Assembly: GCA_026184775.1 (NCBI GenBank)
Contig: JANCYW010000019.1
Span: 174,365-238,364, forward strand
Direction of reading: 5' to 3'
DNA from: Cyanidium caldarium
Lineage: Eukaryota > Rhodophyta > Bangiophyceae > Cyanidiales > Cyanidiaceae
DNA length: 64,000 nt
The position numbers and the translations under genes are program-made. A model generated the notes under the pieces. It searched no databases, had not been told where the DNA came from, and worked only from the letters and a program-made list of their open reading frames with translations. Numbering within the stretch: position 1 is the first letter of the stretch; each line of letters opens with the position of its first letter. Positions 1 through 9,555 of this stretch are shown in pieces.

Positions 1-366
1 CCGCCGCGAGGATTCCGTCTCCATGGCGTTGGAGGGTGTCTCGGCGTTCACGGACACGTCCACGACGTGCTACTCTCGGAGATGAGAGGGTCGCGTTCGC
101 TCAATCGTTTGTTTGCGTTACCTCCCGGTGCTCACACCCTTTCCCGAAGGCCCGCGGCCGCAACACGCCGAACGAGTGGACGCCATTCTGCCCGAAACCG
201 ATTCGCGCCACGCCCGGCAGCCCCGGCGGGTGCCGAGGACGGTGAAGTGAGCGCGCGCGGAGCATGCTCTGCGGAACGGGTGGCGCCCTGATGAGCACAA
301 GCGTTATGAAGCTACCGAAAACTGCACTGCGCAAGAAAAGGTTGTGGTGCCGCAGAGACCTTGTTC
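1..366. other. Left-edge intergenic sequence, no supported gene
   Basis: I see no recognisable gene here. Several short overlapping frames are open but none resembles a known family. A minus-strand ATG at 25 could be the first codon of a gene running off the left edge, but only eight codons are visible. The stretch probably holds the 5' flank of the IPK1-like gene that follows. Confidence 0.4.
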
Positions 367-1431
367 ATGTTATTGTCAAGCGCGACAAACGGTGACTGGA
401 CTTGCATCGGCAACGGCGCGAGCGCCAGCGTCTGGCGGTGGAACGGGCGCCCGGGTTCCGTGCTGCGACTGCGCCAGACGCGTCCGTTGGACGACGAGAC
501 AGTTCGGGAGGCGGTGTCGCGGATAATGTCGCCCGTGGCAGTGCGGCGGCAGCGCGTGCACGCTTTCGGCGAGTGGCTGCCGGATATGACGCTGTCGCCG
601 CCGCCTGCGGATCACGTCGACAGAGGCGACCTGGAGAATTTCTGGTTCAGTATGGAACTGAAGCCGAAACGCTGGGATCAGTATGTGCGCGACGGCTACC
701 GGGCGGCCGACCTGCTAAGTGGCCAGGAGGAGGCGTGTGAGCGAGCGCTGATGGCCCTGCTGCGGAGCCCGGGCAAGAACCTGCGTTTTTGGTTCCGCGA
801 TAAGGGGCCGCAGCGAGTGATGCTGCGGCCGGCCGACGCCACCAACAGTATCCACCGGCCGGGAAGCAGGTCTTGGGTGCGGCGCCTGGCGCAAGCGATT
901 GATCGGTCGCGAGCGCTGGCGGTGGTGCGACGCGTGCAGGGCTGGCACGACTGCCGACACGAGTCGGTTCTGGCTCTGCTACAGGCGCGGCTAGACGCGG
1001 TGCTCAGCAAAGAGCGCCAGACGTTATCGACTGCAGATGCTGATCAACAGTGGACACGAGTGTTGGTGGCGCGGCAAGCCGAGGCAGCCGCAGCCGCCTG
1101 GCTCGCCGCCGAGTGCGTCGTAGCGCCTGCGAGCGCGCATCTCGACCCGGACGCCGCAGTTTGGGGGCGGTATTCAGCAGCGGCGATCGCCAACGATTGC
1201 TCGGTGATGTTCCGCCTGGACCGTCGACTGCGGGTGATGGACGCCTGTGTCGTGGATTTGGACCTGAAACCGCTGACTTGGGAACGGGTGGCGCGGCGGG
1301 CGCGCAAATATCCCAGTTTGACGCTGCTGACAGAACTCGCAGTGGTGGCCGACGAGCCTGAAAATGGGCGCGAGTGGAGCGATGTACAGAAACGTGTCGA
1401 CGCGGAACCCAACGGAGCGCACCTCGGTTAG
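367..1431 (+). CDS. IPK1: Inositol-pentakisphosphate 2-kinase (IPK1-like)
   Basis: Predicted to phosphorylate the 2-position of inositol pentakisphosphate to make phytate (InsP6). The protein is 354 aa from the first in-frame ATG. A glycine-rich nucleotide-binding motif GNGASASVWRWNG (residues 15-27) is followed by VLRLRQ. The family signature ELKPK lies at about 97-101, and a C-terminal VDLDLKPL (about 296-303) matches the conserved xDLDLKP block of IPK1. It is shorter than most plant and fungal family members (about 430-490 aa), mainly through short linkers. It is followed by a 580-bp intergenic region and GBE. Assignment rests on the motifs and their order; the termini are less certain. 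Confidence 0.8.
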   Translation: MLLSSATNGDWTCIGNGASASVWRWNGRPGSVLRLRQTRPLDDETVREAVSRIMSPVAVRRQRVHAFGEWLPDMTLSPPPADHVDRGDLENFWFSMELKPKRWDQYVRDGYRAADLLSGQEEACERALMALLRSPGKNLRFWFRDKGPQRVMLRPADATNSIHRPGSRSWVRRLAQAIDRSRALAVVRRVQGWHDCRHESVLALLQARLDAVLSKERQTLSTADADQQWTRVLVARQAEAAAAAWLAAECVVAPASAHLDPDAAVWGRYSAAAIANDCSVMFRLDRRLRVMDACVVDLDLKPLTWERVARRARKYPSLTLLTELAVVADEPENGREWSDVQKRVDAEPNGAHLG

Positions 1432-2013
1432 GGGCGTGAAGGGTGCCGCCGCCGTCTCCACACCAACTACCCGCCAGTGTGTTGCTTTCCTAAACGATTC
1501 CTCCTCCCCACAATCTTCCCATCGACTTGCACATCACGCAACCGTCTGCCGAATCTCGCCGGTGCCGCGAGTGTCCGAAATGGTTCCCCACCAGCGCCCG
1601 AGCACCTCACGTTCCGCGGTTCTCCGCGCGCGCCCGCAGAGCACCGCAGCAGGCGCCGGCCGCATCGATGGGCGGATGCGTGTCGCGTTTGCGCTGGGCG
1701 TACTGCGCACAGACGGGACGGGTGTGAACGTTGCGGAGCAGCGGGCACACGGGATCGAAGACGCCGAGAGAGGTGGTGGGCAAGGCGAATCTCGTGCAAG
1801 GTAAACAGATCTCGGAAAGCCTGGCACAGCCGCATCACGCACCGGGCCGATCGGATCGGTGAACCGCTGCTGCCCACGCAGGTGTGCCTCCGTGTTGCCG
1901 GTGCGGGCAACACCGACTCCGTCCTCTGTCGGCGACCGCGCTCGGTCCGGGCGTTGGCGCTTTGGATACACGTTCGCGGCGTGCAAGACCTCACCGCCTC
2001 GCCCTCGCTCGCC
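1432..2013. other. Intergenic region between IPK1 and GBE
   Basis: This 580-bp stretch stays open in the frame of the branching enzyme but has no in-frame ATG before 2014. It presumably holds the 3' flank of IPK1 and the promoter of GBE. I recognise no RNA gene. Confidence 0.35.
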
Positions 2014-4482
2014 ATGTCGGGTGGCGAGACGGGCCGCAAGTACTGGGCGGCCAGCACCGACGGCTGTGCGGTCATCGCGGACGACCCGTGGCTGGAGCCG
2101 TTCCAGGGCGACTTGCGGTACCGCTACAAGCAGTACGCCGACCGCAAAGCGGCCATCGAGGAGCGCGAGGGCGGCCTGGACGCGTTCACCCGCGGCCACC
2201 GGCTGTTCGGCCTGGTGTTGGCGGATGACGGCATCTGGTACCGCGAGTGGGCGCCAGCCGCCAAAGAGGTGTACTTGACGGGCGACTTTAACGGGTGGGA
2301 TCGGCGCAGCCACGCCCTGACCGATGAGGGTTTCGGCCGGTGGAGCGTCTTCCTGCCCAATCGCGAGGACGGCTCTCGCGCCATACCGCACTACACCAAA
2401 CTCAAGGTGGTGATCGTGACGCCGGGCGGGATGGACCTGTTGCGCAATCCGGCGTGGAGCACGTTCCTGGTGCAGAACCCGGACACGTTCATCTACGACA
2501 CGCTGTTTTGGAACCCGCCGCCCGAGTGGACGTACCGGTGGCAGCATGCGGAGCACGTGCCGCGCCCCGAGGCGCTGCGCATCTACGAGTGCCACGTGGG
2601 TATGGCCTCGAATGAGCCGCGCGTCGGCACGTATGCCGAGTTTCGCGACCAGGTGCTGCCGCGTGTCAAACGCCTCGGCTACACTGCCATCCAGATCATG
2701 GCCATTATGGAGCACGCGTACTACGCCTCGTTCGGGTACCACGTGACCAACTTTTTCGCCTGCAGCTCGCGCTGTGGCACACCGGAGGACCTCAAGTCGC
2801 TCATCGACGCGGCGCACGGACTGGGCATCCACGTGCTGATGGATGTGGTGCACTCGCACGCCTCGTCGAATATTATGGACGGCATCAACCATTTCGACGG
2901 CAGCGACAACCAGTACTTTCACTCGGGCGAGCGCGGACATCATCGCCTGTGGGATTCGCGCTGCTTCGATTACGGCAGCTGGGAGGTGCTGCGTTTCCTG
3001 CTCTCCAACCTGCGCTGGTGGATCGACGAGTACCACTTTGACGGCTTCCGCTTCGACGGTGTGACCTCCATGCTGTACACGCATCATGGCGTCGGCACCG
3101 GATTCAGTGGCAATTACGCCGAATACTTCGGCATGCAGGTGGACATGGACGCGTGCGTGTACCTGATGCTGGCCAACGACTGGCTGCACACGCGATATGC
3201 CGGCGTGGTGACCACCATCGCCGAGGACGTGTCCGGCATGCCGACGCTCTGCCGCGGAGTGGACGAGGGCGGCTTCGGGTTCGATTACCGCCTGGCGATG
3301 GCCCTACCGGACAAGTGGATCGAGCTGCTGAAGAAGAACGACGACGACTGGGACGTGGGCAACATCGCGCACACGCTTACCAATCGGCGGGACAAAGAGC
3401 CGGCGGTGGCGTACGCCGAGTCGCACGACCAGGCGCTGGTGGGCGACAAGACCATCGCCTTCCGCCTGATGGACAAGGAGATGTACGAGTTTATGGCGTG
3501 CGACTCGCCGCCCAACCTGCTCATCGACCGCGGCATCGCGCTGCACAAGATGATCCGCCTCATCTCGTACAGCCTGGGCGGCGAGGCGTACCTCAACTTT
3601 ATGGGCAACGAGTTCGGGCACCCGGAGTGGATTGACTTTCCGCGCGAGGGCAACGGCTTCTCGTATCACCATGCGCGGCGCCGCTGGGATCTGGCCGACA
3701 ACCCGTCCCTCAAGTACAAGTATTTGGAACAGTTCGATGTCAACATGCACCGGCTGGACGACGAACATGCGTTCTGCCGCGTCGGCAACCACCAGTGGGT
3801 AGTGTTGGCGCATGCGGAGGATCACGTGGTGGCGTTCGAGCGCGGCGATCGCCTGCTGTTCGTGTTCAACTTCCACCCCACCAAGTCGTACAGCGGGTAT
3901 CGCGTCGGCACCTGGTGGCCGGGCAAGTACCGCGTGGTGCTGGACACCGACAGTTGGGACACGTCGGGGCAGGGCCGGGTGATGTGGGATGTGGTGCACG
4001 AGACGCAGCCAGGCGTGTGGCACGGCCGGCCGCATTCACTGCAGCTGTATCTGCCGTGCCGCACGGCGCAGGTGTATTATTGTTTCGAGGTGGACGGTGA
4101 GGCGATGGCGGATGCCGATGCGCACGCCGGCCAGCGCCTTGTAGGACAGCCAGCGCGCGCTGCCGATGGTGCGGCGGCGGCGGCGGCGACGGAGGAGGAG
4201 GAGGAGGATCGAATCGACCAACCGGCACCTAAGGAAAGCGAGGCGACGCCAGCCGCGGGTGTGCCGGCCGGACCGACCGCACCCGTCACCCGCGAAGTGC
4301 CGCCGGAGACAGCCCCGGTGGGTGAGAAGGAGGCGGCAGCGGAACGTACCCTACCACCCATCACGGCGCCGGAGACGCGCCCGTCGGACCTGTCTTCGGC
4401 AGATGCGCCGCAAAGAGGCAGCAACGGGAAAGCGGACGCCACCGAGTGGTCCTTTATGGGCCTCTTCCGACGCCGCACCTAA
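2014..4482 (+). CDS. GBE1: 1,4-alpha-glucan (starch/glycogen) branching enzyme
   Basis: Makes alpha-1,6 branches in storage glucan, which in red algae is cytosolic floridean starch. The protein is 822 aa. An N-terminal CBM48-like domain (about 60-150, with YLTGDFNGWDRR) precedes the GH13 barrel. The four GH13 regions are all present: DVVHSH (277-282), GFRFDG with nucleophile Asp348, IAEDVSG with acid/base Glu404, and ESHDQ (about 469-473). Spacing closely matches eukaryotic GBE1. After the beta-sandwich domain comes a roughly 125-residue acidic, Pro/Ala-rich tail ending in a basic FRRRT that the family normally lacks. The start is the only in-frame ATG shortly before the conserved N-terminus. 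It converges on uL10 with 49 bp between stops. Confidence 0.96.
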   Translation: MSGGETGRKYWAASTDGCAVIADDPWLEPFQGDLRYRYKQYADRKAAIEEREGGLDAFTRGHRLFGLVLADDGIWYREWAPAAKEVYLTGDFNGWDRRSHALTDEGFGRWSVFLPNREDGSRAIPHYTKLKVVIVTPGGMDLLRNPAWSTFLVQNPDTFIYDTLFWNPPPEWTYRWQHAEHVPRPEALRIYECHVGMASNEPRVGTYAEFRDQVLPRVKRLGYTAIQIMAIMEHAYYASFGYHVTNFFACSSRCGTPEDLKSLIDAAHGLGIHVLMDVVHSHASSNIMDGINHFDGSDNQYFHSGERGHHRLWDSRCFDYGSWEVLRFLLSNLRWWIDEYHFDGFRFDGVTSMLYTHHGVGTGFSGNYAEYFGMQVDMDACVYLMLANDWLHTRYAGVVTTIAEDVSGMPTLCRGVDEGGFGFDYRLAMALPDKWIELLKKNDDDWDVGNIAHTLTNRRDKEPAVAYAESHDQALVGDKTIAFRLMDKEMYEFMACDSPPNLLIDRGIALHKMIRLISYSLGGEAYLNFMGNEFGHPEWIDFPREGNGFSYHHARRRWDLADNPSLKYKYLEQFDVNMHRLDDEHAFCRVGNHQWVVLAHAEDHVVAFERGDRLLFVFNFHPTKSYSGYRVGTWWPGKYRVVLDTDSWDTSGQGRVMWDVVHETQPGVWHGRPHSLQLYLPCRTAQVYYCFEVDGEAMADADAHAGQRLVGQPARAADGAAAAAATEEEEEDRIDQPAPKESEATPAAGVPAGPTAPVTREVPPETAPVGEKEAAAERTLPPITAPETRPSDLSSADAPQRGSNGKADATEWSFMGLFRRRT

Positions 4483-4531
4483 ATCAACCGTGCTCCCGTC
4501 TAGAAAAACGCCTCGCCCAACCACTCCTCTG

Positions 4532-5287
4532 CTACGTCGAACTGCCTGTCGCGGCAGCCTCTCGTTCCTTGGCTTTGGCCGGGTCTGCCGCGCCCATCTT
4601 GACGGCCAGCGCCAAGTCGCGCGGCACCGCGTAGATGCTAGCGGCCAGGCGCGTGGGGATCATGTGAATCGCCAGCGCCAACTTGGTTATCAGCTCCTTC
4701 TTACTGGGGAGCGTTTTGATCTGCGCTACCGCCTCGCTGTCCAGCACCTTTCCGTCCATGAACCCGGCGCGCAGCGCGTTGTTCTCCGCGCGCCCCAGCG
4801 AGTCGACAAACGCCGTGTACGCTCTGAGGGTGGCGGGCACCTCATCGTCGGTGGGCACGAACAACCACAGATTGGACATTTTGAGCAGCGGCTTGATGCG
4901 CACCGCGGCGTCGGTCACCTCCGGCGGCGAGGACGCGATAGGCTCACCGTCGGCGGCCAGACCCTCGGCCGCCAGTCGCATCAGCGTGTTCTTCATCACC
5001 CTGCAGAGCACGCCCTCGGGCAGCGCCTTGCGCAACTGCTCCACCTCGCGGTGTTGGAAGCTGTCCAGCGGTGCCGTAATGAGCACCCGATACTGTTTGA
5101 GGACGTCTTTGGCGCGGGATATCAAGACCGCCTTTTGATCGCGCGTTCGAAAGCCCATGCGCAACGCGCGCACGCCGCAGCACGCGGGGGCGGTGCTTGG
5201 CGGCGGCGGCGGCGGCGGCGGCGGATGGGAGAGCGCGCCACCCCGTCGACCGACTGTCACCGCTGGGACGATGAATGCCGGCGCCAT
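4532..5287 (-). CDS. Ribosomal protein uL10, bacterial/organellar type
   Basis: Predicted to anchor the L7/L12 stalk in an organellar (plastid or mitochondrial) ribosome. The protein is 251 aa. From about residue 45 it follows bacterial L10: a lysine/arginine-rich start, a strand-helix core, and the diagnostic VMKNTLMRLAAEG block equivalent to bacterial VxKNTLxxxA. The ILxxPSKKELI-like element is seen as IKTLPSKKELITKL. The first about 44 residues are Ala/Arg/Pro-rich with a run of nine prolines from a CGG-type repeat, consistent with a transit peptide. Nuclear location plus a bacterial-type sequence implies import. Plastid versus mitochondrion cannot be decided from the sequence. Confidence 0.85.
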   Translation of the reverse strand: MAPAFIVPAVTVGRRGGALSHPPPPPPPPPSTAPACCGVRALRMGFRTRDQKAVLISRAKDVLKQYRVLITAPLDSFQHREVEQLRKALPEGVLCRVMKNTLMRLAAEGLAADGEPIASSPPEVTDAAVRIKPLLKMSNLWLFVPTDDEVPATLRAYTAFVDSLGRAENNALRAGFMDGKVLDSEAVAQIKTLPSKKELITKLALAIHMIPTRLAASIYAVPRDLALAVKMGAADPAKAKEREAAATGSST

Positions 5288-5660
5288 GCGCGAACGGCGA
5301 TGAGGGGCAGATGGTGGGTGCATCTCAGGCAACGCCGCCAGCAGCGTCGGTGGTCTGCGATGTGCGCCGTAACCGAACGCGAGGCCTCCGGGCGGCAGCG
5401 GGATCCCGCGACGACGGCGCGCTCCGGCCTCCATCGTTTGGATAGGAATGTCGCAAAATGGCTCATGTTTTGGGTGATGGGAACGGTGTGCCGCTCCTCT
5501 GGGTGGCGATCCGTGTCCGCGACGCGGCTCGCGCTCGTTTCGGGACGCCAGATGGCACCGGGGCGGGCGCGCGCCCTCTGTGGGCACGCCTCGACTGCCT
5601 CCGACCGCGTCCGACACCGCCGCTCGATCTCATCTCCCGCCGTTCCGATACCATCCTCTC

Positions 5661-6740
5661 ATGAGCGCTGACGGGATGGGATCGCGCGGGCGAGTGTTGG
5701 TCACTGGAGGCGCCGGCTACATTGGCAGCCACACCGTGGCCGAGCTGCTGCACGCCGGCTACGACGTGCTGGTGGTGGACAATCTGATCAACGCCAGCGA
5801 GGAGTCTCTGCGGCGGGTGCGTGAACTGACCGGCACGGATGAACGGCGGTTGGCGTTCCAACAGGTGGATCTACTGGACGCGGCTGCGCTGGACGCGGCT
5901 GTCGCCGCCGGGGGCCCGTTCCGCGCCTGCATCCACTTTGCCGGCCTGAAGGCGGTCGGTGAGTCGGTCGAGCAGCCGTTGCGCTACTACAAGAACAATC
6001 TGGGCGGCACACTGAATCTGCTGCAATCGCTACACCGCCACGGCTGCCGCAAGTTTGTGTTCTCGTCGTCGGCCACCGTGTACGGTATGGCCGAGCGCGT
6101 GCCCATCACCGAGTCGGCGCCGCTGTCGGCCACCAATCCGTACGGCAAGACCAAACTGTTCATCGAGGAGTTTCTGCGCGATTTACACGCGTCACCGCAC
6201 GGCAGCAGCGAGTGGCACATTCTTATTCTGCGCTACTTCAACCCGGTCGGCGCGCACGAGTCGGGACGCATCGGCGAGGACCCGTCCGGCATCCCCAACA
6301 ACCTCATGCCGTTCATTGCACAGGTGGCGGTCGGCCGCCGCGAGTATCTGTCGGTGTTCGGCAACGACTATCCGACGCACGACGGCACCGGGGTGCGCGA
6401 CTACATCCACGTGGTGGATCTGGCACAGGGCCACGTGGCTGCTCTGAACAAGCTGGAGGGCGACGCGGCGAGCGTGGGCTGCGTGGCGGTGAATTTGGGC
6501 ACCGGCAAGGGCTACTCGGTGCTGGACATGGTGAAAGCGTTCGAGAAGGCGTCCGGCAAGCCGATTCCCTACAAGATCGTGGGGCGGCGCCCCGGCGACA
6601 CCGCCACGGTGTACGCCGACCCGGCCTACGCCAAGCAGTTTCTGGGATGGGAGGCGCAACGCGGTCTGGAGGACATGTGCGCATCGACGTGGAAGTGGCA
6701 GAGTCAGAATCCGTACGGGTATCGGAAAGCGGGCTCGTAG
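5661..6740 (+). CDS. GALE: UDP-glucose 4-epimerase
   Basis: Interconverts UDP-glucose and UDP-galactose with bound NAD, feeding galactolipid, floridoside and cell-surface glycan synthesis. The protein is 359 aa, the normal length. The NAD-binding [10 protein letters not shown] motif is at residues 16-25, and the catalytic YxxxK is Tyr161/Lys165 within NPYGKTK. The substrate-loop sequence RYFNPVGAH and the C-terminal [14 protein letters not shown] block are typical GalE landmarks. The start is the ATG just before the Rossmann fold. It converges on citrate synthase, separated by 81 bp that contain a (GGT)8-type run. Confidence 0.96.
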   Translation: MSADGMGSRGRVLVTGGAGYIGSHTVAELLHAGYDVLVVDNLINASEESLRRVRELTGTDERRLAFQQVDLLDAAALDAAVAAGGPFRACIHFAGLKAVGESVEQPLRYYKNNLGGTLNLLQSLHRHGCRKFVFSSSATVYGMAERVPITESAPLSATNPYGKTKLFIEEFLRDLHASPHGSSEWHILILRYFNPVGAHESGRIGEDPSGIPNNLMPFIAQVAVGRREYLSVFGNDYPTHDGTGVRDYIHVVDLAQGHVAALNKLEGDAASVGCVAVNLGTGKGYSVLDMVKAFEKASGKPIPYKIVGRRPGDTATVYADPAYAKQFLGWEAQRGLEDMCASTWKWQSQNPYGYRKAGS

Positions 6741-6757
6741 AGGAGGTGCAACCGTGT

Positions 6758-6783
6758 TGGTGGTGGTGGTGGTGGTGGTGGTG
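6758..6783 (+). repeat. (GGT)n trinucleotide microsatellite
   Basis: About eight GGT units lie between the convergent GALE and citrate synthase stops. Simple trinucleotide runs recur throughout the window, both coding and non-coding. Confidence 0.8.
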
Positions 6784-6821
6784 AAATTGTCGGGCACGCG
6801 CGCCTCCCCTCCCCCACTCGG

Positions 6822-8411
6822 TTACATTCTCGCCCGGAGGGTTGTGGCGTTGCTCGCGGGCAGGCGCGGCACGGTGCGTCGGCGCGGACCGATGTAGATC
6901 TGGCGCGGCCGCACGATCTTCCTCGTCGCCGCGTGCTCGTCCTCCTCCAGCATCTCCGACCAGTGCGCCAACCAGCCCGCACTCCGGCCGACCGCGAACA
7001 GCACCGGGAAGTATTCGGGCGGGAAGCCCATGGCGCGATACACCACGCCCGAGTAAAAGTCCACATTGGGATACAGATGCCGCTGCACAAAGTAGTCGTC
7101 GTGCAGGGCGCGCTCCTCCAGCGCCTGCGCCACTTGCAGCAGCGGGTCGTCACCGGGCGTACTCGCCGCCGAGCTGCCTCCCTCCGGCCGTGTTCTGCGA
7201 TGCGCCAGCACTTGATGCGCCAGTTGCCGCACGATCTTGGCGCGCGGATCATAACTGCGATACACCCGATGGCCGAACCCCATCAGCTTACGCTCCTGCC
7301 GCTTCACCGACTCCACGTAGGCATCGACGTTACCGACATCGCCGATGTCGGCCAACATCTTCAGCACCGCCTCGTTGGCGCCGCCGTGCAGCGGGCCGTA
7401 CAACGCGCCGATGGCCGCCGCCAGGCAGGTGAACACATCGGCACCGGACGATGTCAGGTGGCGCATGGCCGCCGTGGAGCAGTTCAATTCGTGGTCGGCA
7501 TGCAGAACGAACAGCGTGTCCATCGCGTCCGCCAAGGTGGTGAAGGCGGCACCGGTCGGGGCGTCGGGGTCATCAGCCCAGGCGGCGCGCAGAAATGCCG
7601 CCCCGAAAGTGGTCTCCGGCTCGTCGTCGCCGTCGTCCGCACCGGCCGCGGCGACCGATGGTGCACGGTTCGGCTCGCGCACCGGGATGGCGGTGAGGAC
7701 GACGGCGGCGGCCGCCGACGGTGCTCGCGCCCGCCGATGCCGCAGAATGGCTGCCGCCAACGCCGCCACCGACTGCATGGCGGTCAGCGCCACCGTCCGC
7801 CGCTGCGCCGCGCTGCCATACACCACCCGCAGACTGCCGCCGTCGCCCTCGGCCAGCGACGGGTTCCACTGCGGATACAGCGCGGTCAGCGACGCCACAC
7901 AGCTCATCAGCACGGTCATCGGATGCGCATCGGGCGCAAAGCTGTGCAGACGCTGCGCCATCGACTCGGGCAGCGCGCCCGGGCGCAACGCCGCCAACAG
8001 CTGCCGGCGTGCGGTCGGCGTCTCCGGCAACTCGCCGTCCAACAACAGAGACACCACGTCGGCATAACTGACCCGCTCCGCCAACTGCTCGATGGGATAG
8101 CCACGGTACTCTAGTACCCCGCGCTCACCGTCGATGTAGGTGATGCGCGAGCGACAACACGCCGTGCTGGTGTATCCCGGGTCGTACAGCCAGAGCTCGG
8201 TGTCGGCGTCCGGCTCGGCCTCCTTCACCGCCGCCACCACCCGGGCAGCGCTGACATACCCAGCCCGACCACTGCGTTTGTCGCCACGGACGACGGGCAG
8301 CGGCACCGTCACTTGTTGGTCGGCGTCGGAGTGCTCGGCGACGGCTGCCGACGGCGTGCCCAACGCGTCGTCGCTGTCCCGCGTCAACCACCGCCTCCAA
8401 AACGTCAACAT
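6822..8411 (-). CDS. Citrate synthase, bacterial-like type II, possible peroxisomal form
   Basis: Condenses oxaloacetate and acetyl-CoA to citrate. The protein is 529 aa, longer than the usual 430-480 because of an Ala/acidic insertion (about residues 225-275). Active-site blocks are present in order: the DHELNCST segment (about 304-312), LHGGANE (about 340), GFGHRVYRSYDPRA and NVDFYSG (about 450). The architecture is the GltA-like type used in plant glyoxysomes. The last three residues are Ala-Arg-Met, which fits the PTS1 consensus [SAC][KRH][LM]. The N-terminus, beginning MLTFWRRWLTR, is also compatible with a weak organelle signal. Enzyme identity is strong; location is inference. The start is ATG at 8411. 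Confidence 0.94.
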   Translation of the reverse strand: MLTFWRRWLTRDSDDALGTPSAAVAEHSDADQQVTVPLPVVRGDKRSGRAGYVSAARVVAAVKEAEPDADTELWLYDPGYTSTACCRSRITYIDGERGVLEYRGYPIEQLAERVSYADVVSLLLDGELPETPTARRQLLAALRPGALPESMAQRLHSFAPDAHPMTVLMSCVASLTALYPQWNPSLAEGDGGSLRVVYGSAAQRRTVALTAMQSVAALAAAILRHRRARAPSAAAAVVLTAIPVREPNRAPSVAAAGADDGDDEPETTFGAAFLRAAWADDPDAPTGAAFTTLADAMDTLFVLHADHELNCSTAAMRHLTSSGADVFTCLAAAIGALYGPLHGGANEAVLKMLADIGDVGNVDAYVESVKRQERKLMGFGHRVYRSYDPRAKIVRQLAHQVLAHRRTRPEGGSSAASTPGDDPLLQVAQALEERALHDDYFVQRHLYPNVDFYSGVVYRAMGFPPEYFPVLFAVGRSAGWLAHWSEMLEEDEHAATRKIVRPRQIYIGPRRRTVPRLPASNATTLRARM

Positions 8412-8833
8412 AGGGAGGTTGGTTGTGCGCTGAACGGTGAATCAACGCGACGGAAGGGTTGTCGTGGTAGTCCTCTTCGCGCTGGTCGCGGTTATGTACA
8501 ACGCTGAGCAGCGCCTCCCGCCCGTGTCCAGTTCACCGTCTCTGCCGCAGGAGCGACTCCCGAAACGGCGAGCGCGACGAGAGCGCCTGGCGCCGTGTGG
8601 GAGGACGTCGTCGTCGGGGGAGGCACGTCGCGTGCGGTGTGGAGCAGCGTGAGCGAGAAGGGGGTTGGGTGAGTGTTGAGACAAAGGCGACGAACACTGG
8701 GAGTGGGTGAGGTCGGAGAACGGCTCTTTCGTTGACGTCGGGGGTGCTGTGGTGGCGAGCAACGAGCGTGGGGCGCGACGACCTACCGCCAGTCGCCTGC
8801 GGGATCGGGTCGCGTTCCCCGACGCTCTTCGAC
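8412..8833. other. Divergent intergenic region, citrate synthase / zinc-finger gene
   Basis: A 422-bp shared upstream region between two divergently transcribed genes. No RNA gene or repeat is recognised. The frames that read through it lack an ATG and have no family resemblance. Confidence 0.35.
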
Positions 8834-9340
8834 ATGATCAAACGCACGCAATGGAGTACTTGGTATGGAGGCGGCAGCGGCAGTGCCTCGTCGGACACGG
8901 AATCCTCCAGTGTAAAAGAGGAGGCGGTAGCGGGCGATGCTGACGGGCAGCGCTCGTCACCCAGTTCCCCGTCGGACGCCGACGGCAGCGACCGCCGCAT
9001 GATGCTGCACTTGTCCCGGGAGCACCTGCGAGCGTACGGAATACGCTTTGCCGATATGAATCATGTCGCTGATGCCGCCGACTCCAGTTACGACGACGAT
9101 GAGAGGGACGAGGACGGCGGGCACGTTCCCGACGCCTCACCTATCCTCCCTGGCGCCGACCGCTACATCGCCTCCAGTCGGCCGTCGGTGTTCCAGTGTC
9201 GTCTGTGCCCGGAGCGGGTGTTTCTCAACGAGCGGGATGTGCGCGATCACTGCTGCTCGCGCATCCACCGCAAGCGCCAGCGACAATACGAGCAGCGCTT
9301 CCCGACCGAGGGCGTGACGGTCACCCCAACGAGCCGATGA
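8834..9340 (+). CDS. Small C2H2-type (U1-like) zinc-finger protein
   Basis: A 168-aa protein of unknown role. The N-terminal half is low-complexity Ser/Asp-rich with acidic stretches. The C-terminal third carries one finger: CRLC, then 12 residues, then HCCSRIH (C-x2-C-x12-H-x5-H). The H-x5-H spacing is typical of U1/matrin-type fingers in RNA-binding and splicing proteins rather than classical transcription-factor fingers. A basic RKRQRQYEQR tail follows. The start is the first in-frame ATG, in MIKRTQW. Family membership is limited to the finger; the function is not identified. Confidence 0.7.
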   Translation: MIKRTQWSTWYGGGSGSASSDTESSSVKEEAVAGDADGQRSSPSSPSDADGSDRRMMLHLSREHLRAYGIRFADMNHVADAADSSYDDDERDEDGGHVPDASPILPGADRYIASSRPSVFQCRLCPERVFLNERDVRDHCCSRIHRKRQRQYEQRFPTEGVTVTPTSR

Positions 9341-9555
9341 CCGCATAAAGGGAGCGTATGCAACTCGGGTTATACGACGCTTCGCTCCATACCATTTGCA
9401 CATTGGCACCTCGGTGCTCCACGCATCTCTTCTCGTCGGGCGGCTGGCACGCCGTCGGTGCCGCTGCTTCGTCTCCGTCGGTTTTCGCACTCGACCACAC
9501 GGACGGATCGCGCCCTCGTCTCCTCATCCTCTCTCTCTCTGTCTCTGTGTACCTT

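Noticed and set aside
1-291. Partial coding region entering from the left edge
   Set aside because: An open frame to the window edge exists but the sequence resembles no family and composition is that of a random GC-rich frame.
1534-3189. 551-codon minus-strand open frame
   Set aside because: Antisense shadow of the branching enzyme; GC-rich codons leave the opposite strand open. No motif.
6933-8114. 393-codon plus-strand frame
   Set aside because: Antisense to citrate synthase, whose active-site motifs are unambiguous; the sequence is His/Arg/Gln-rich as expected of a shadow.
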